39,004 nt of DNA from an uncultured Eubacteriales bacterium (GCA_900547955.1 URIR01000016.1:1-39004); one strand, 5' to 3'. Positions 22,729 through 31,369 are shown, counted from the first letter of the stretch. Numbers and translations are program-made. Notes: generated by a model not told the origin, from the sequence alone.

Positions 22729-24642
22729 ATGAGCAGCGAGACAGACGGGCGTTTAAGAAGCCATATGCTATCAGAAGAGGATATAGCTATGTTTCATGAC
22801 GGGACACATTCCGAGCTTGCGGATATGCTTGGGGCGCGTCCCGTTTTTAACAGTACCGGGCAGCTAGATGGTTTTTATTTTGCGGTCTGGGCGCCTAACG
22901 CGCAGGAAATAAGCGTAGTTGGGGAATGGAACGATTGGCAGTATGGCGAAGATATAATGACGCTTATTCCTCAAAGCGGCGGAATATGGGAAATTTATAT
23001 CGAGAATTTAGATGCGGGTAAATTATACAAATATGCGATTAAGCTTGCCGACGGCCAAATTATTTATAAGGCCGACCCATTCGCGCATTTTTCTGAAATG
23101 CGTCCAGGCACGGCCTCGCGCACCTGGTGCGATTCTTATAAATGGCATGATTCGGTTTACAGAATAAAGCGCAGCCGCAGTACATATCATAATTCGCCGG
23201 TTATTATTTATGAAGCGCATTTAGGCTCCTGGATACGCCGCCGGGACGGCAGCTTTTATAATTACCGCGAGCTGGCTGACAGATTAGGCGCCTATTTATC
23301 TGAGAACGGCTACACACATCTGGAAATTATGCCTATATGCGAGCATCCCTACGACGCTTCGTGGGGCTATCAAGCGACGGGGTATTTTGCGCCTACTTCT
23401 CGTTACGGAACTCCGGAGGATTTTAAATATTTCATAGACGTGATGCATTCAAAGGGAATAGGAGTTATTATGGATTGGACGCCCCTTTGCTTTCCTAAGG
23501 ACAGGCAGGGACTGCGGCTTTTTGACGGAACTCCTCTTTATGAATATCCGGTTATGGATAAAACTGAGCGGAAACAGCAGGGAATGCTGCAATTTGACTT
23601 AAGCAAAAATGAGGTGCGTTCCTTTTTAATAAGCTGCGCTGTATTCTGGATGGATGAATATCATTTGGACGGGCTGCGGGCAGATGGAATTTCATGTATG
23701 TTTTTGCAGGATAACAGCTGTTCTGAAAGTAAGAGCAATCCTGATACTCAGCAATCCGGATTTACTCAGGAGGGAGTGGAATTTTTCAGGGCGCTGAATA
23801 CAGAAATTTTTAAAAGGTGGCCTGGAGCTATTATGGCCGCTGAGGATTCTTCTGTTTGCGACGGCGGATTAGGCTTTAATTTTAAATGGAATATGAGCTG
23901 GATGAACGATACCCTAAGATATATGGAGGCCGCCCCGCTTTCTCACGGCGATTGCCGTGAATTATTGCATTTTGCAGAGCAGGACGCTTTAAAAGAGAAT
24001 ATTATTCTGCCTGTTTCACACGAAAAGTGTATTAATGGGCAAAAAGCTCTGCTGGATAAGATGTATGGAGATTATTATCAGAAATTTGCCGCTTTACGAA
24101 CTTATTTAGCATACATGTATGCGTATCCGGGCAAAAAGCTGCTTTTTATGGGCAGCGAATTTGGACAGATTTCTGAATGGAAATACTATGAAGCGCTTGA
24201 ATGGTTTATGCTTCAATATGAAGCCAACAGAGAGCTTTATATGTTTACAAAGACGCTGAATTTATTTTACAAGGAAAATGAAGCGTTGTGGGGAAGCGGT
24301 TTTTCCTGCGGAGATATCAAGCAGGTAAATCCTGACGACGGCGCTTTAAGCGCATGCACTTTCATGCGCGGCGGCGTTGACGGCAAGAGCCTGATGATAG
24401 CTGTAATGAATTTTGATTCTGTGCAGGCGGATTGTTTGGTTAGCGTTCCTTTTAACGGTGAATATGAGGCGGCGTTCAATACGGATGAAAAGCGCTGGGG
24501 AGGTTCAGGGCTTTTGGACGAAGGCAGAATATTTACTGCTGAGGAGGAGCCGCAGAACGGTCAGAAATACAGACTGCATATTCCCATGCCCCCCATGTCG
24601 GCAATCATTTTAAGGCCGTTGACTGATATTAACAAAGCTTAG
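22729..24642 (+). CDS. glgB: 1,4-alpha-glucan branching enzyme homologue, divergent active site
   Basis: A 637-residue GH13 protein with a CBM48 domain (about 45-130, AVWAPNAQEISVVGEWNDW), the GH13 barrel (about 165-480) and an all-beta C-terminus. Whole-length similarity to GlgB is clear (YEAHLGSWIRR, GYFAPTSRYGTPEDF, GGLGFNFKWNMSWMNDTLRY, KKLLFMGSEFGQISEW). The nucleophile D319 (DGLRAD) and acid/base E372 (AAEDSS) are kept. However, region I reads DWTPLCFPKD with C254 where GlgB has histidine, and region IV reads SHEKCINGQ (430-438) where GlgB has SHDEVVHGK, so the third catalytic Asp is Glu432. It has its own promoter and terminator and no other glycogen gene nearby. Activity is therefore uncertain. 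Confidence 0.85.
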   Translation: MSSETDGRLRSHMLSEEDIAMFHDGTHSELADMLGARPVFNSTGQLDGFYFAVWAPNAQEISVVGEWNDWQYGEDIMTLIPQSGGIWEIYIENLDAGKLYKYAIKLADGQIIYKADPFAHFSEMRPGTASRTWCDSYKWHDSVYRIKRSRSTYHNSPVIIYEAHLGSWIRRRDGSFYNYRELADRLGAYLSENGYTHLEIMPICEHPYDASWGYQATGYFAPTSRYGTPEDFKYFIDVMHSKGIGVIMDWTPLCFPKDRQGLRLFDGTPLYEYPVMDKTERKQQGMLQFDLSKNEVRSFLISCAVFWMDEYHLDGLRADGISCMFLQDNSCSESKSNPDTQQSGFTQEGVEFFRALNTEIFKRWPGAIMAAEDSSVCDGGLGFNFKWNMSWMNDTLRYMEAAPLSHGDCRELLHFAEQDALKENIILPVSHEKCINGQKALLDKMYGDYYQKFAALRTYLAYMYAYPGKKLLFMGSEFGQISEWKYYEALEWFMLQYEANRELYMFTKTLNLFYKENEALWGSGFSCGDIKQVNPDDGALSACTFMRGGVDGKSLMIAVMNFDSVQADCLVSVPFNGEYEAAFNTDEKRWGGSGLLDEGRIFTAEEEPQNGQKYRLHIPMPPMSAIILRPLTDINKA

Positions 24643-24665
24643 GCAAAAAATGAGTTTTTAAATTT

Positions 24666-24705
24666 AAGCGGGCAGATGCATATTGCACATGCCCGCTTTA
24701 TTTTG
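24666..24705. terminator. Terminator between glgB and bofA, likely bidirectional
   Basis: AAGCGGGCA (24666-24674) pairs with TGCCCGCTT (24690-24698), with an inner TGCA/TGCA stem across a 2x2 internal loop. It is followed by TATTTTG on the plus strand and by AAATTTAAAAA on the minus strand. Confidence 0.82.
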
Positions 24706-24738
24706 ATTTGTTGGCCGCTATATGGTTCATTTTTGGCG

Positions 24739-24912
24739 TCAGCTGCCGAAAAACAAGCTGAAAGCGCCTATACCGGCCGCAATAAGCAGTAAAATACCGG
24801 CGATTTTTAAAACCGGCCTTAGCGGCTTCATAAGCAGCTGGCCGAAAAAATATATAAGTACTATTGAGGAAAAAAGCATGCCGATAACCGTCCAATCCAA
24901 TTCCAGCCCCAT
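24739..24912 (-). CDS. bofA: Pro-sigmaK processing inhibitor BofA family protein
   Basis: 57 residues with two hydrophobic segments (TVIGMLFSSIVLIYFFGQLL and ILLLIAAGIGAFSLF) joined by KPLRPVLKIAG, the BofA arrangement. In Bacillus BofA holds the SpoIVFB protease inactive in the forespore membrane until the sigma-K checkpoint is passed. It is shorter than the Bacillus protein (87 residues). I chose the ATG at 24912 (AAAGGG, 9-nt gap); an alternative ATG at 24930 adds six residues. It lies directly after yaaL, as in Bacillus. Confidence 0.85.
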   Translation of the reverse strand: MGLELDWTVIGMLFSSIVLIYFFGQLLMKPLRPVLKIAGILLLIAAGIGAFSLFFGS

Positions 24913-24941
24913 TTTATTATACCCTTTCATTAACTTCCAAT

Positions 24942-25196
24942 TTAATATAAGCCCTGTTCTATCATAGCAAGCGCCTTTGGATCAATATCCAGGTTTTCCC
25001 GCGCGTATTTTACCATATAATTAAACTGCTTTTTTCTGGCTTCCATATTATATATTGCAAATTCGACCATATCTGGATCTATCGCCTGCTCGAACATATT
25101 TTTAGCGCTTTGCCATTGCTGCCAAACCTCCCACAGGTTTTCCATATATTCAGCCGCCTCGGGGGACATGGCTTTAGTCTCTTTTTTCCTCTTCAC
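24942..25196 (-). CDS. yaaL: YaaL family protein (DUF2508)
   Basis: 84 residues, largely helical and charged: EYMENLWEVWQQWQSAKNMFEQAIDPDMVEFAIYNMEARKKQ-like sequence with the family core AIDPDMVEFAIYNMEA. No membrane segment. The start is a GTG at 25196 behind AGGGAG with a 7-nt gap. Its position immediately upstream of bofA matches the yaaL-bofA order in Bacillus and many Clostridia. The function is unknown. Confidence 0.85.
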   Translation of the reverse strand: MKRKKETKAMSPEAAEYMENLWEVWQQWQSAKNMFEQAIDPDMVEFAIYNMEARKKQFNYMVKYARENLDIDPKALAMIEQGLY

Positions 25197-25223
25197 GTTT
25201 TTGCTCCCTTATCAAAAAAATTC

Positions 25224-25280
25224 CAGCGGCAATTATGCATATGGGCGCGATGTCCATAAGGCATGCCTATAGCGCCGCTG
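25224..25280 (-). other. Nested hairpin in the yaaL-bofA leader
   Basis: The outer arms CAGCGGC (25224-25230) and GCCGCTG (25274-25280) are exact complements; inside them GGCGC and GCGCC pair, and GGCATGCC is palindromic. On the minus strand the outer stem is followed by GAATTTTTTTG just before the yaaL ribosome-binding site. It could be an attenuator or another structured leader RNA. Confidence 0.45.
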
Positions 25281-25320
25281 CTAAATAATATGCTGGGACA
25301 GACGGTTTAATAACTGGGTG

Positions 25321-25349
25321 TTTACAAATAGCTTTACCTGTGCTATAAT
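25321..25349 (+). promoter_or_regulatory. Sigma-A promoter of the peptidoglycan-binding protein gene
   Basis: TTTACA (25321-25326) and a consensus TATAAT (25344-25349) are exactly 17 nt apart, with TG upstream of the -10 (25341-25342). Confidence 0.82.
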
Positions 25350-25391
25350 ACGTTCTGTAATAAAGTTGTAATAATTGGGCAGGTGACTCTT

Positions 25392-26279
25392 TTGAAAAAG
25401 ACACTTATATCATTAGTGCTTTTGATAACAATTTTGGCTTCGGTTATGATTTTTCCAGCTGCGGCGGATACGGCTACCGCTATAATTGATACCGGCCTTA
25501 CTCCGGGAGCGGAATCTGAAGCTAAGTCGGCATACAGTAATTTAACTCTCGGGGACAGCGGCAGCGAAGTGCTTAATCTTCAAGCGCGCCTTAAGGATTT
25601 GGGTTATTACAGCTATAAGGTAACCGGGTATTATGGTGAGCTGACTGAGTATGCGGTTAAGCTGTTTCAGAAATACAACGGAATTTCGGCGACAGGCACC
25701 GCGGGTCCCCAGACTAATTCGGTTTTATATGAAAATTCTGCGATAAGAATGCCTATGGAGGCTATAGACGTCAATGCTGATAAGGTCGGCTCTACGCCTA
25801 CTCCGACGCCTACGCCCACTCCTAAGCCTACTCCCAAGCCCACTCCTAAGCCTACGTCTAATCAGGGGAAGGGTAAAACCGGGCAGTATCTGGATTGGTT
25901 TAAGACGGTAAAGTATAAGTTTACAGTAGGTATGGTAGTAACGGTATGCGATTTTTATACCGGCACCACTTTTAAAGTAAAGAGAACGGGCGGCTACAAC
26001 CATGCTGACGTTGAGCCTATAACCGCGTCGGATACGGCTAAATGGCGTTCCCTTTACGGCAATAAGGATTCCTGGGACCGCCGACCTGTTACCGTTAACG
26101 TAAACGGTACTATTATCGCCGCTTCTATCAACGGATACGGTCATAGCTTTGATAAGGTTTCAGGCAATAATCTTACGGGGCATTTCTGCATACATTTTCT
26201 TAACAGCCGCACGCACGGTACAAATTCAGTATGCAAATTGCATCAGGGCTGCGTTAAGATTGCCGCGGGCAAGGCTTGA
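25392..26279 (+). CDS. Exported peptidoglycan-binding protein with an unassigned C-terminal domain
   Basis: 295 residues: a signal peptide (about 1-26, hydrophobic LISLVLLITILASVMIF, then PAAADT), a PG_binding_1 domain at about 50-112 (LTLGDSGSEVLNLQARLKDL, then GYYGELTEYAVKLFQ), a Thr-Pro/Lys-Pro linker at about 136-155, and a C-terminal domain of about 125 residues. The latter has NHADVEPITASDTAKW, RRPVTVNVNG, GNNLTGHFCIHFLNSRTHG and LHQGCVKIA. Its His/Cys-rich end faintly recalls the L,D-transpeptidase SHGCxR motif but does not match it. I chose the TTG at 25392 (AGGTGA, 5-nt gap). The protein probably acts in the cell wall. Confidence 0.8.
   Translation: MKKTLISLVLLITILASVMIFPAAADTATAIIDTGLTPGAESEAKSAYSNLTLGDSGSEVLNLQARLKDLGYYSYKVTGYYGELTEYAVKLFQKYNGISATGTAGPQTNSVLYENSAIRMPMEAIDVNADKVGSTPTPTPTPTPKPTPKPTPKPTSNQGKGKTGQYLDWFKTVKYKFTVGMVVTVCDFYTGTTFKVKRTGGYNHADVEPITASDTAKWRSLYGNKDSWDRRPVTVNVNGTIIAASINGYGHSFDKVSGNNLTGHFCIHFLNSRTHGTNSVCKLHQGCVKIAAGKA
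25793..25857 (+). repeat. Six-base tandem repeats coding a Pro-Thr/Lys linker
   Basis: Repeated CCTACN/CCCACT/CCTAAG units encode alternating TP and KP. It is an interdomain spacer typical of wall-associated proteins and a likely site of length variation between strains. Confidence 0.8.
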
Positions 26280-26305
26280 TGGAATATTTGAATTTATAAA
26301 ATGCT

Positions 26306-26343
26306 GAACGGTCGTTTTTAAAATACGGCCGTTCTATTTTTAT
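26306..26343 (+). terminator. Terminator of the peptidoglycan-binding protein gene
   Basis: GAACGGTCGT (26306-26315) pairs with ACGGCCGTTC (26325-26334), ten pairs with one G-U, followed by TATTTTTAT. Confidence 0.82.
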
Positions 26344-26375
26344 GTGCTTAGAAATATTTATTAAAAGGGGGAGGA

Positions 26376-27227
26376 ATGGATATCAGAAAACATAAGGCGA
26401 TTATTATTGCAATAGCCGTTATATTAATATTAGCTGTCGTCGCCTTTGTTATATTTAGAAGGCCTAACGCGCGGCTTATCAATTCGGACGGGCGGACGGT
26501 TGTCCAGCGCTTTAATGTGCCGGAGGGATTTGAGCGGGTATTGGCTCCTGAAGGAAGCTTCGGGCGGTTTTTGCAGGAGCTGCCGCTTTTGCCTGACGGC
26601 GCTTTAGTGCATTATTATGATGGAAGCGTTAAATTGAATTCAAAGCATGAAGCGGTTTTGGATTACGATTTGCCTGGTATAGACTTAGAGCAGTGCGCTG
26701 ATGTAGTTATGCATTTATACGCTGAATATTTATATAGTCAGGGCCGGTATGACGAAATAGGCTTTCACTTTGTAAACGGATTCTATTGCGATTTTGCAAC
26801 CTGGGCGCAGGGGAAAAGGCCAAATGTCAACGGTGAAGAGGTTACCTGGCTGCAAAGCGCTCAGCCGGACTGTTCCCGTGAAAGCTTTGAAAATTATTTG
26901 AGAATTGTTTACGCTTATTCAAGCACTCTTTCCCTGGAAAAGGAGCTTATTCCGGTTGCACCTGAGGAATTAGCCGTTGGAGATGTTTTTATCAAGGGCG
27001 GAAGCCCCGGTCATGTAGTAATAGTTGTGGATATGGCCGTCAATAAGAGTACGGGCGAAAAGCGCTTTATGCTGCTTCAGGGGAATATGCCTTCCCAGCA
27101 GGCTCATATTATTAAAAATATATTTGAAGCGGAGCTTAGTCCCTGGTTTTCGGATAGCTTTCCGCAGGGAAAGCTGGTGCTGGCTACATGGGAATGCTCG
27201 CTGGACAATATTAAGCGGTTTAGCTGA
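26376..27227 (+). CDS. DUF4846 domain-containing protein
   Basis: 283 residues with an N-terminal membrane anchor (about 8-27, AIIIAIAVILILAVVAFVIF) and an outside domain. Segments typical of DUF4846 are FLQELPLLPDG, CADVVMHLYAEYLY, HFVNGFYCDFATWAQG and the later VGDVFIKGGSPGHVVIVVD with LLQGNMPSQQAHI. The C-N-H-like arrangement (CDFATW, PGHVVIV) resembles NlpC/CHAP-type folds, but I cannot assign catalytic residues. The ATG follows AAAAGGGGG. It follows another envelope protein gene, separated by a terminator. Confidence 0.82.
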   Translation: MDIRKHKAIIIAIAVILILAVVAFVIFRRPNARLINSDGRTVVQRFNVPEGFERVLAPEGSFGRFLQELPLLPDGALVHYYDGSVKLNSKHEAVLDYDLPGIDLEQCADVVMHLYAEYLYSQGRYDEIGFHFVNGFYCDFATWAQGKRPNVNGEEVTWLQSAQPDCSRESFENYLRIVYAYSSTLSLEKELIPVAPEELAVGDVFIKGGSPGHVVIVVDMAVNKSTGEKRFMLLQGNMPSQQAHIIKNIFEAELSPWFSDSFPQGKLVLATWECSLDNIKRFS

Positions 27228-27271
27228 GACAGTTAAATTTAGATATACTCTGTGTAAAATGCGGATATAAG

Positions 27272-27309
27272 AAAGACAGGTTTTCTGAAATTTCAGAAAA
27301 CCTGTCTTT
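27272..27309. terminator. Perfect 38-bp palindrome, bidirectional terminator
   Basis: AAAGACAGGTTTTCTGAAA (27272-27290) is followed immediately by its exact reverse complement (27291-27309), with T-runs on both sides. It ends the DUF4846 gene and, on the other strand, the ctsR-clpC operon. Confidence 0.92.
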
Positions 27310-27316
27310 TGCGCTG

Positions 27317-29773
27317 TTATTCAGAAGCTTTTTGAGAGTCTTCGCTGTCCAGCTTTTTAATTATAATCTTATCTCCATCGGCATCAAGCAGCACCTTATC
27401 CGAAAGCTTTATGGTTCCGGCTAAAAGCTCTTCGCTCAGTCTGTCTTCAACTGCTCTTTGAATTTCCCGGCGAAGCGGACGCGCGCCGTATACGGGGTCA
27501 AAGCCCTTTTTAGCGAGCAGGTCACGAGCCGCGTCTGTAACCGTCAGATATACTTCGCGCTCTTCCAGCCTTTTTATAACCTGGTTAAGCATAAGAGAGG
27601 CGATAGCCTTAATATCTTCTTCTCTGAGCGGATGGAAGACAATTATTTCATCTATACGGTTTAAAAATTCGGGGCGGAAAGTTTTTTTGAGTTCGGAGGT
27701 CATAATATCCTTAATCTCTTCATATTCTTTTTCCCGCTGCGGGTTGCCGCTGCTGAAGCCCAGAGCTTTTCTATCCCGAATATTCTGCGCGCCTACGTTG
27801 CTGGTCATAATTATAACGGTATTTTTAAAATCCACCGTTCTGCCCTTGCCGTCGGTAAGCCGTCCGTCTTCAAGAATTTGCAGCAATACGTTAAAGACGT
27901 CGGGATGCGCTTTTTCTATTTCGTCCAGCAGTACTACCGAATAGGGCTTGCGCCTTATTTTCTCTGTAAGCTGTCCGCCTTCGTCATAGCCCACATATCC
28001 CGGAGGGGCGCCTATAAGTCTGGCCGTGGTATGCTTTTCCATATATTCGCTCATATCTATACGAACCATTGCATTGCTATCGCCGAAAAGCGCTTCGGCA
28101 AGCGCCTTGCAAAGTTCAGTTTTTCCTACGCCGGTGGGACCAAGGAAAATAAAGGAGCCTATAGGCCTTTTCGGGTCTTTTAAACCGGCATACGCTCTGC
28201 GGACGGCTCTGGATACCGCCGCTACCGCTTCGTCCTGACCTATCACTCGCTGATGCAGCACTTCTTCCAGCTTGAGCAGCCGTTCGGCTTCGTCCTGGGT
28301 AAGCCGTTTAACTGGAATACCTGTCCAGGAGGAAACTATTTCGGCTATATGTTCCGCTGTAACTACCGGTTTATCGGTTTGAGTTTTATCTGCCCATTCC
28401 TTGCGCCGTTTTTCCATATCCTCCTTAACAGATTTTTCTTGGTCTCTTATAGAAGCGGCGCGTTCATAATTCTGCTGGGATATGGCCTCCTCCTTTTCAG
28501 CCGAAAGCGCTTTAAGTTTATCCTCTAAATCCTTCATATCCTGCGGCACAGTCATGGAATTAATTCTAACCCTGCTGGCCGCTTCGTCTATAAGGTCTAT
28601 AGCCTTATCGGGTAGAAAACGGTCGCTAATATAACGGTCTGAAAGATTTACCGCCTCTTTTATGGCGTCGTCAGAAATTGTTACCTTATGATGCGCCTCA
28701 TATTTATCTCTCAGGCCCATAAGTATCTGCACCGCTTCCTCTGGCGAGGGGGGATTGACGGTCACAGGCTGGAACCGGCGCTCCAATGCCGCGTCTTTTT
28801 CAATATATTTGCGATATTCGTTCAAGGTAGTTGCGCCTATGGTCTGCATTTCGCCTCTGGCCAGCATGGGCTTGATTATATTAGCCGCGTCTATTGCGCC
28901 TTCGGCTGCGCCGGCGCCTACCAGCGTATGCACTTCATCTATGAATAATATTACGTTACCCGCTTTTTTAAGCTCGTTGATAGCGCCCTTAAGCCGTTCC
29001 TCAAATTCGCCGCGGTATTTTGCGCCTGCCAGCATGCCTGTAAGGTCAAGCGCAATAAGTCGTTTGTTCTTTAAGTTTTCAGGTACGCTGCCTTGTACAA
29101 TCTTCTGAGCAAGCCCTTCAACAACGGCAGATTTGCCTACGCCTGGTTCTCCAAGCAGGATAGGGTTATTCTTTGTGCGGCGGGACAGTATCTGTATAAT
29201 CCTTTCTATTTCAGTATCTCTGCCTATTACCGGGTCTAATTCATTATTTTTAGCCGCTGCAGTCAAATCACGTCCGTATTGGTCGAGTATGGGAGTTTTG
29301 TCGCCCTTTGAAGCGCTGGATGGGTTAGAAGCTCCTGCAGAGGACGAGCGCTGATTAAAGATTTTTTCCAGCATAGGCCGGGGGTCGGGGAGAAGCTGGG
29401 CAAGTATACGCGCGGCTACGCCGTCCCTTTCGTTGAGCAAAGCCAGCAGCATATGCTCGGTGCCGGTGTAATTTTGTCCCATTTGCCGAGCCTGCTGCAT
29501 ACTCATTTCTAATATACGTTTACTGCGCGGAGTGAAATCAAAGTTTGCATTTATATTAAAATCCCCGCTGCCCACAAGATTTTTGGCCAGCTCGGCTATT
29601 TTTTCGGGAGTAACCCCGTATTCCCTAAGCGCTTCGCCAGCCGCGCTGCTGCCTGAAGCAATTCCGTAAAGGATGTGCTCCGTACCTACATAATTAAAGC
29701 CGTTTTCCTGCGCAAATTCCTGAGCGGTATTGAGCGCGTTCTGCGCGTTGTCGGTAAAACCTCCGTACATCAT
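27317..29773 (-). CDS. clpC: ATP-dependent Clp protease ATP-binding subunit ClpC
   Basis: 818 residues, an HSP100/AAA+ unfoldase that feeds ClpP. Two N-terminal Clp repeats (about 5-145), AAA1 with Walker A GEPGVGKS (208-215) and VILFIDEVHTLVGAG, a middle domain with a UVR-like helix pair (QQNYERAASIRDQEKS), AAA2 with GPTGVGKTEL and LLDEIEKAHPDVF, and the C-terminal D2-small domain. The ClpP-docking tripeptide LGF is present in RKALGFSSG. The start follows AAGGAG. It is the last gene of the CtsR-controlled operon. Confidence 0.98.
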   Translation of the reverse strand: MMYGGFTDNAQNALNTAQEFAQENGFNYVGTEHILYGIASGSSAAGEALREYGVTPEKIAELAKNLVGSGDFNINANFDFTPRSKRILEMSMQQARQMGQNYTGTEHMLLALLNERDGVAARILAQLLPDPRPMLEKIFNQRSSSAGASNPSSASKGDKTPILDQYGRDLTAAAKNNELDPVIGRDTEIERIIQILSRRTKNNPILLGEPGVGKSAVVEGLAQKIVQGSVPENLKNKRLIALDLTGMLAGAKYRGEFEERLKGAINELKKAGNVILFIDEVHTLVGAGAAEGAIDAANIIKPMLARGEMQTIGATTLNEYRKYIEKDAALERRFQPVTVNPPSPEEAVQILMGLRDKYEAHHKVTISDDAIKEAVNLSDRYISDRFLPDKAIDLIDEAASRVRINSMTVPQDMKDLEDKLKALSAEKEEAISQQNYERAASIRDQEKSVKEDMEKRRKEWADKTQTDKPVVTAEHIAEIVSSWTGIPVKRLTQDEAERLLKLEEVLHQRVIGQDEAVAAVSRAVRRAYAGLKDPKRPIGSFIFLGPTGVGKTELCKALAEALFGDSNAMVRIDMSEYMEKHTTARLIGAPPGYVGYDEGGQLTEKIRRKPYSVVLLDEIEKAHPDVFNVLLQILEDGRLTDGKGRTVDFKNTVIIMTSNVGAQNIRDRKALGFSSGNPQREKEYEEIKDIMTSELKKTFRPEFLNRIDEIIVFHPLREEDIKAIASLMLNQVIKRLEEREVYLTVTDAARDLLAKKGFDPVYGARPLRREIQRAVEDRLSEELLAGTIKLSDKVLLDADGDKIIIKKLDSEDSQKASE

Positions 29774-29828
29774 AATTAAAAACTCCTTCTTCCCGATGAT
29801 TTTTTTAGATTGCTGTCGGGAGGCAGCG

Positions 29829-30821
29829 TTATTTTATCTGTGCCTGGCTGATTCGTTCCGAAACCATCCGGGCCCTTATTTCATCCCGCTGAACTTGGGT
29901 TAGTTCCTTGCCTTCCCTGCGGGATATTACCGCGGGCTGTGCCTCTACTATCAGGCTGTCTAAATCCGCTTCGCTGCCTGCTGTTATTAGGCCCATTCCT
30001 ATTCCCAGCTTTATATCTGAAAAGAGGTTCATAAATTCATCTCTGGATAAAAGCCGTGCGTTGGTGAGAATCCCGTAAGCTCTGCATACTCTGTCGGCTA
30101 TATAGCTGTTGCCTTTAAGAGCCTCGCGTATTTCAGTTTCGGTTTTTATTAGCTGTTCACAGGTATTTTTTACTAAACGCACTATCTCGCCGCGCGTATT
30201 GCCGAGAGTTATACGGTTGGATATTTGATATATGTCTCCTTTTGCTTCGGAGCCTTCACCAAACATGCCTCGTATCGTTATACCTAATTTAGACATATTA
30301 TCCATTACTGTCTGCATGCGTTTAGTCAGCGCTATAGCGGGCAAATGCACCATAGCCGAAGCGCGCATTCCGGTGCCAAGATTAGTAGGACAGCAGGTCA
30401 GATATCCCCAATTAGCGTCTCGAGCGAATTCCAAGCCCATTTCTTGAAGCTCCTTATCCGCCTGAACGGCCTGTTCCAAGCTATCTTCCAGGGAAAAACC
30501 ATCTGAAATAGCCTGTATTCTTATATGGTCCTCCTCGTTTATCATAATTGATACTCTGGAGTTTTTCTTAAGGCATACAGCTCCGCTTTGAATATTTGCA
30601 GCCAGCTCGCGGCTTATCTGATGACTTTCAAAGAGCATTTGCCGCTCCAATTCCAATATGCTGTCCATAGTCATAATGGAGTATTCGCCGCTTTGAGCAA
30701 TTCGGCTTATAATGGCCTGTTCCAATTCCTTCTGCATGGCCAGGGAGGAATTATTAACAAAAGGCTTGCCTTTAATATTCCGCGCTAATCTTACGCGGGT
30801 TGACAGCACGATATCGTTCAT
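29829..30821 (-). CDS. mcsB: Protein-arginine kinase McsB
   Basis: 330 residues, related to phosphagen kinases. It phosphorylates arginines, marking proteins for ClpC-ClpP and inactivating CtsR under stress. Motifs: STRVRLARNIKGKPF near the N-terminus, and YLTCCPTNLGTGMRASAMVHLPA around the catalytic cysteine. The C-terminal region includes the pArg-binding domain. The start at 30821 follows GAGAGG. It lies between mcsA and clpC, the conserved order. Confidence 0.97.
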   Translation of the reverse strand: MNDIVLSTRVRLARNIKGKPFVNNSSLAMQKELEQAIISRIAQSGEYSIMTMDSILELERQMLFESHQISRELAANIQSGAVCLKKNSRVSIMINEEDHIRIQAISDGFSLEDSLEQAVQADKELQEMGLEFARDANWGYLTCCPTNLGTGMRASAMVHLPAIALTKRMQTVMDNMSKLGITIRGMFGEGSEAKGDIYQISNRITLGNTRGEIVRLVKNTCEQLIKTETEIREALKGNSYIADRVCRAYGILTNARLLSRDEFMNLFSDIKLGIGMGLITAGSEADLDSLIVEAQPAVISRREGKELTQVQRDEIRARMVSERISQAQIK

Positions 30822-30877
30822 TTATTTGTTCCTCTCTTTCGGTTGGCGTTATAATTTATATTATATTAACGCATATA

Positions 30878-31366
30878 TTATTTTTTACTATCCTCTTCCG
30901 CCTTTATTTGGTCGCGCAGCTGAGCGGCGCGCTCATATTCCTCTGCGGCTACCGCTTTATTTAATTCCTCTTTCAGCGTCTTAAGCTTATCCTCCGGAGA
31001 AACCTTAGCCGCCTCCGCGGGTGTTTCAGGCTTATCTATTACGCTGCCCTGAATGCGTCTTATTACAGGCCTTAATTCTGCTTTAAAGCTGTCGTAGCAT
31101 TGATCGCAGCCCAAGAGTCCATTACTTCTGAATTGCGAAAAATGATAGCCGCATGCGGGACATACCTTATCCATCATACTCTCGGGAGAGGCTAATCCAA
31201 AGCCGCCGGCAAAAAGGCTGCTGAGCATGCTTCCAAAATTGCCCAAGGTGTTAAATCCCATTTGCGAAGCGCACTTGGAGCAGAGATGCTTAGTGCTTTT
31301 TACTCCGTTTATAACAGTATTGACTACTACTGAAGCTTCATTTTGATTGCAATTTTGACATAACAT
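30878..31366 (-). CDS. mcsA: Protein-arginine kinase activator McsA
   Basis: 162 residues with two cysteine pairs for zinc, CQNCN...CSKCA (about 3-33) and CPACGYHF...GCDQCYDSF (about 70-95), and a C-terminal UVR motif (AVAAEEYERAAQLRDQIKAEE). It activates McsB and contributes to heat and metal tolerance. The start at 31366 lies 3 nt after the ctsR stop, with the ribosome-binding site inside the end of ctsR, so translation is coupled. Confidence 0.96.
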   Translation of the reverse strand: MLCQNCNQNEASVVVNTVINGVKSTKHLCSKCASQMGFNTLGNFGSMLSSLFAGGFGLASPESMMDKVCPACGYHFSQFRSNGLLGCDQCYDSFKAELRPVIRRIQGSVIDKPETPAEAAKVSPEDKLKTLKEELNKAVAAEEYERAAQLRDQIKAEEDSKK

Positions 31367-31369
31367 AAA

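Noticed and set aside
27458..29354. Plus-strand open frames opposite clpC
   Set aside because: Antisense shadows of clpC; the clpC frame is fully explained by conserved AAA+ motifs.
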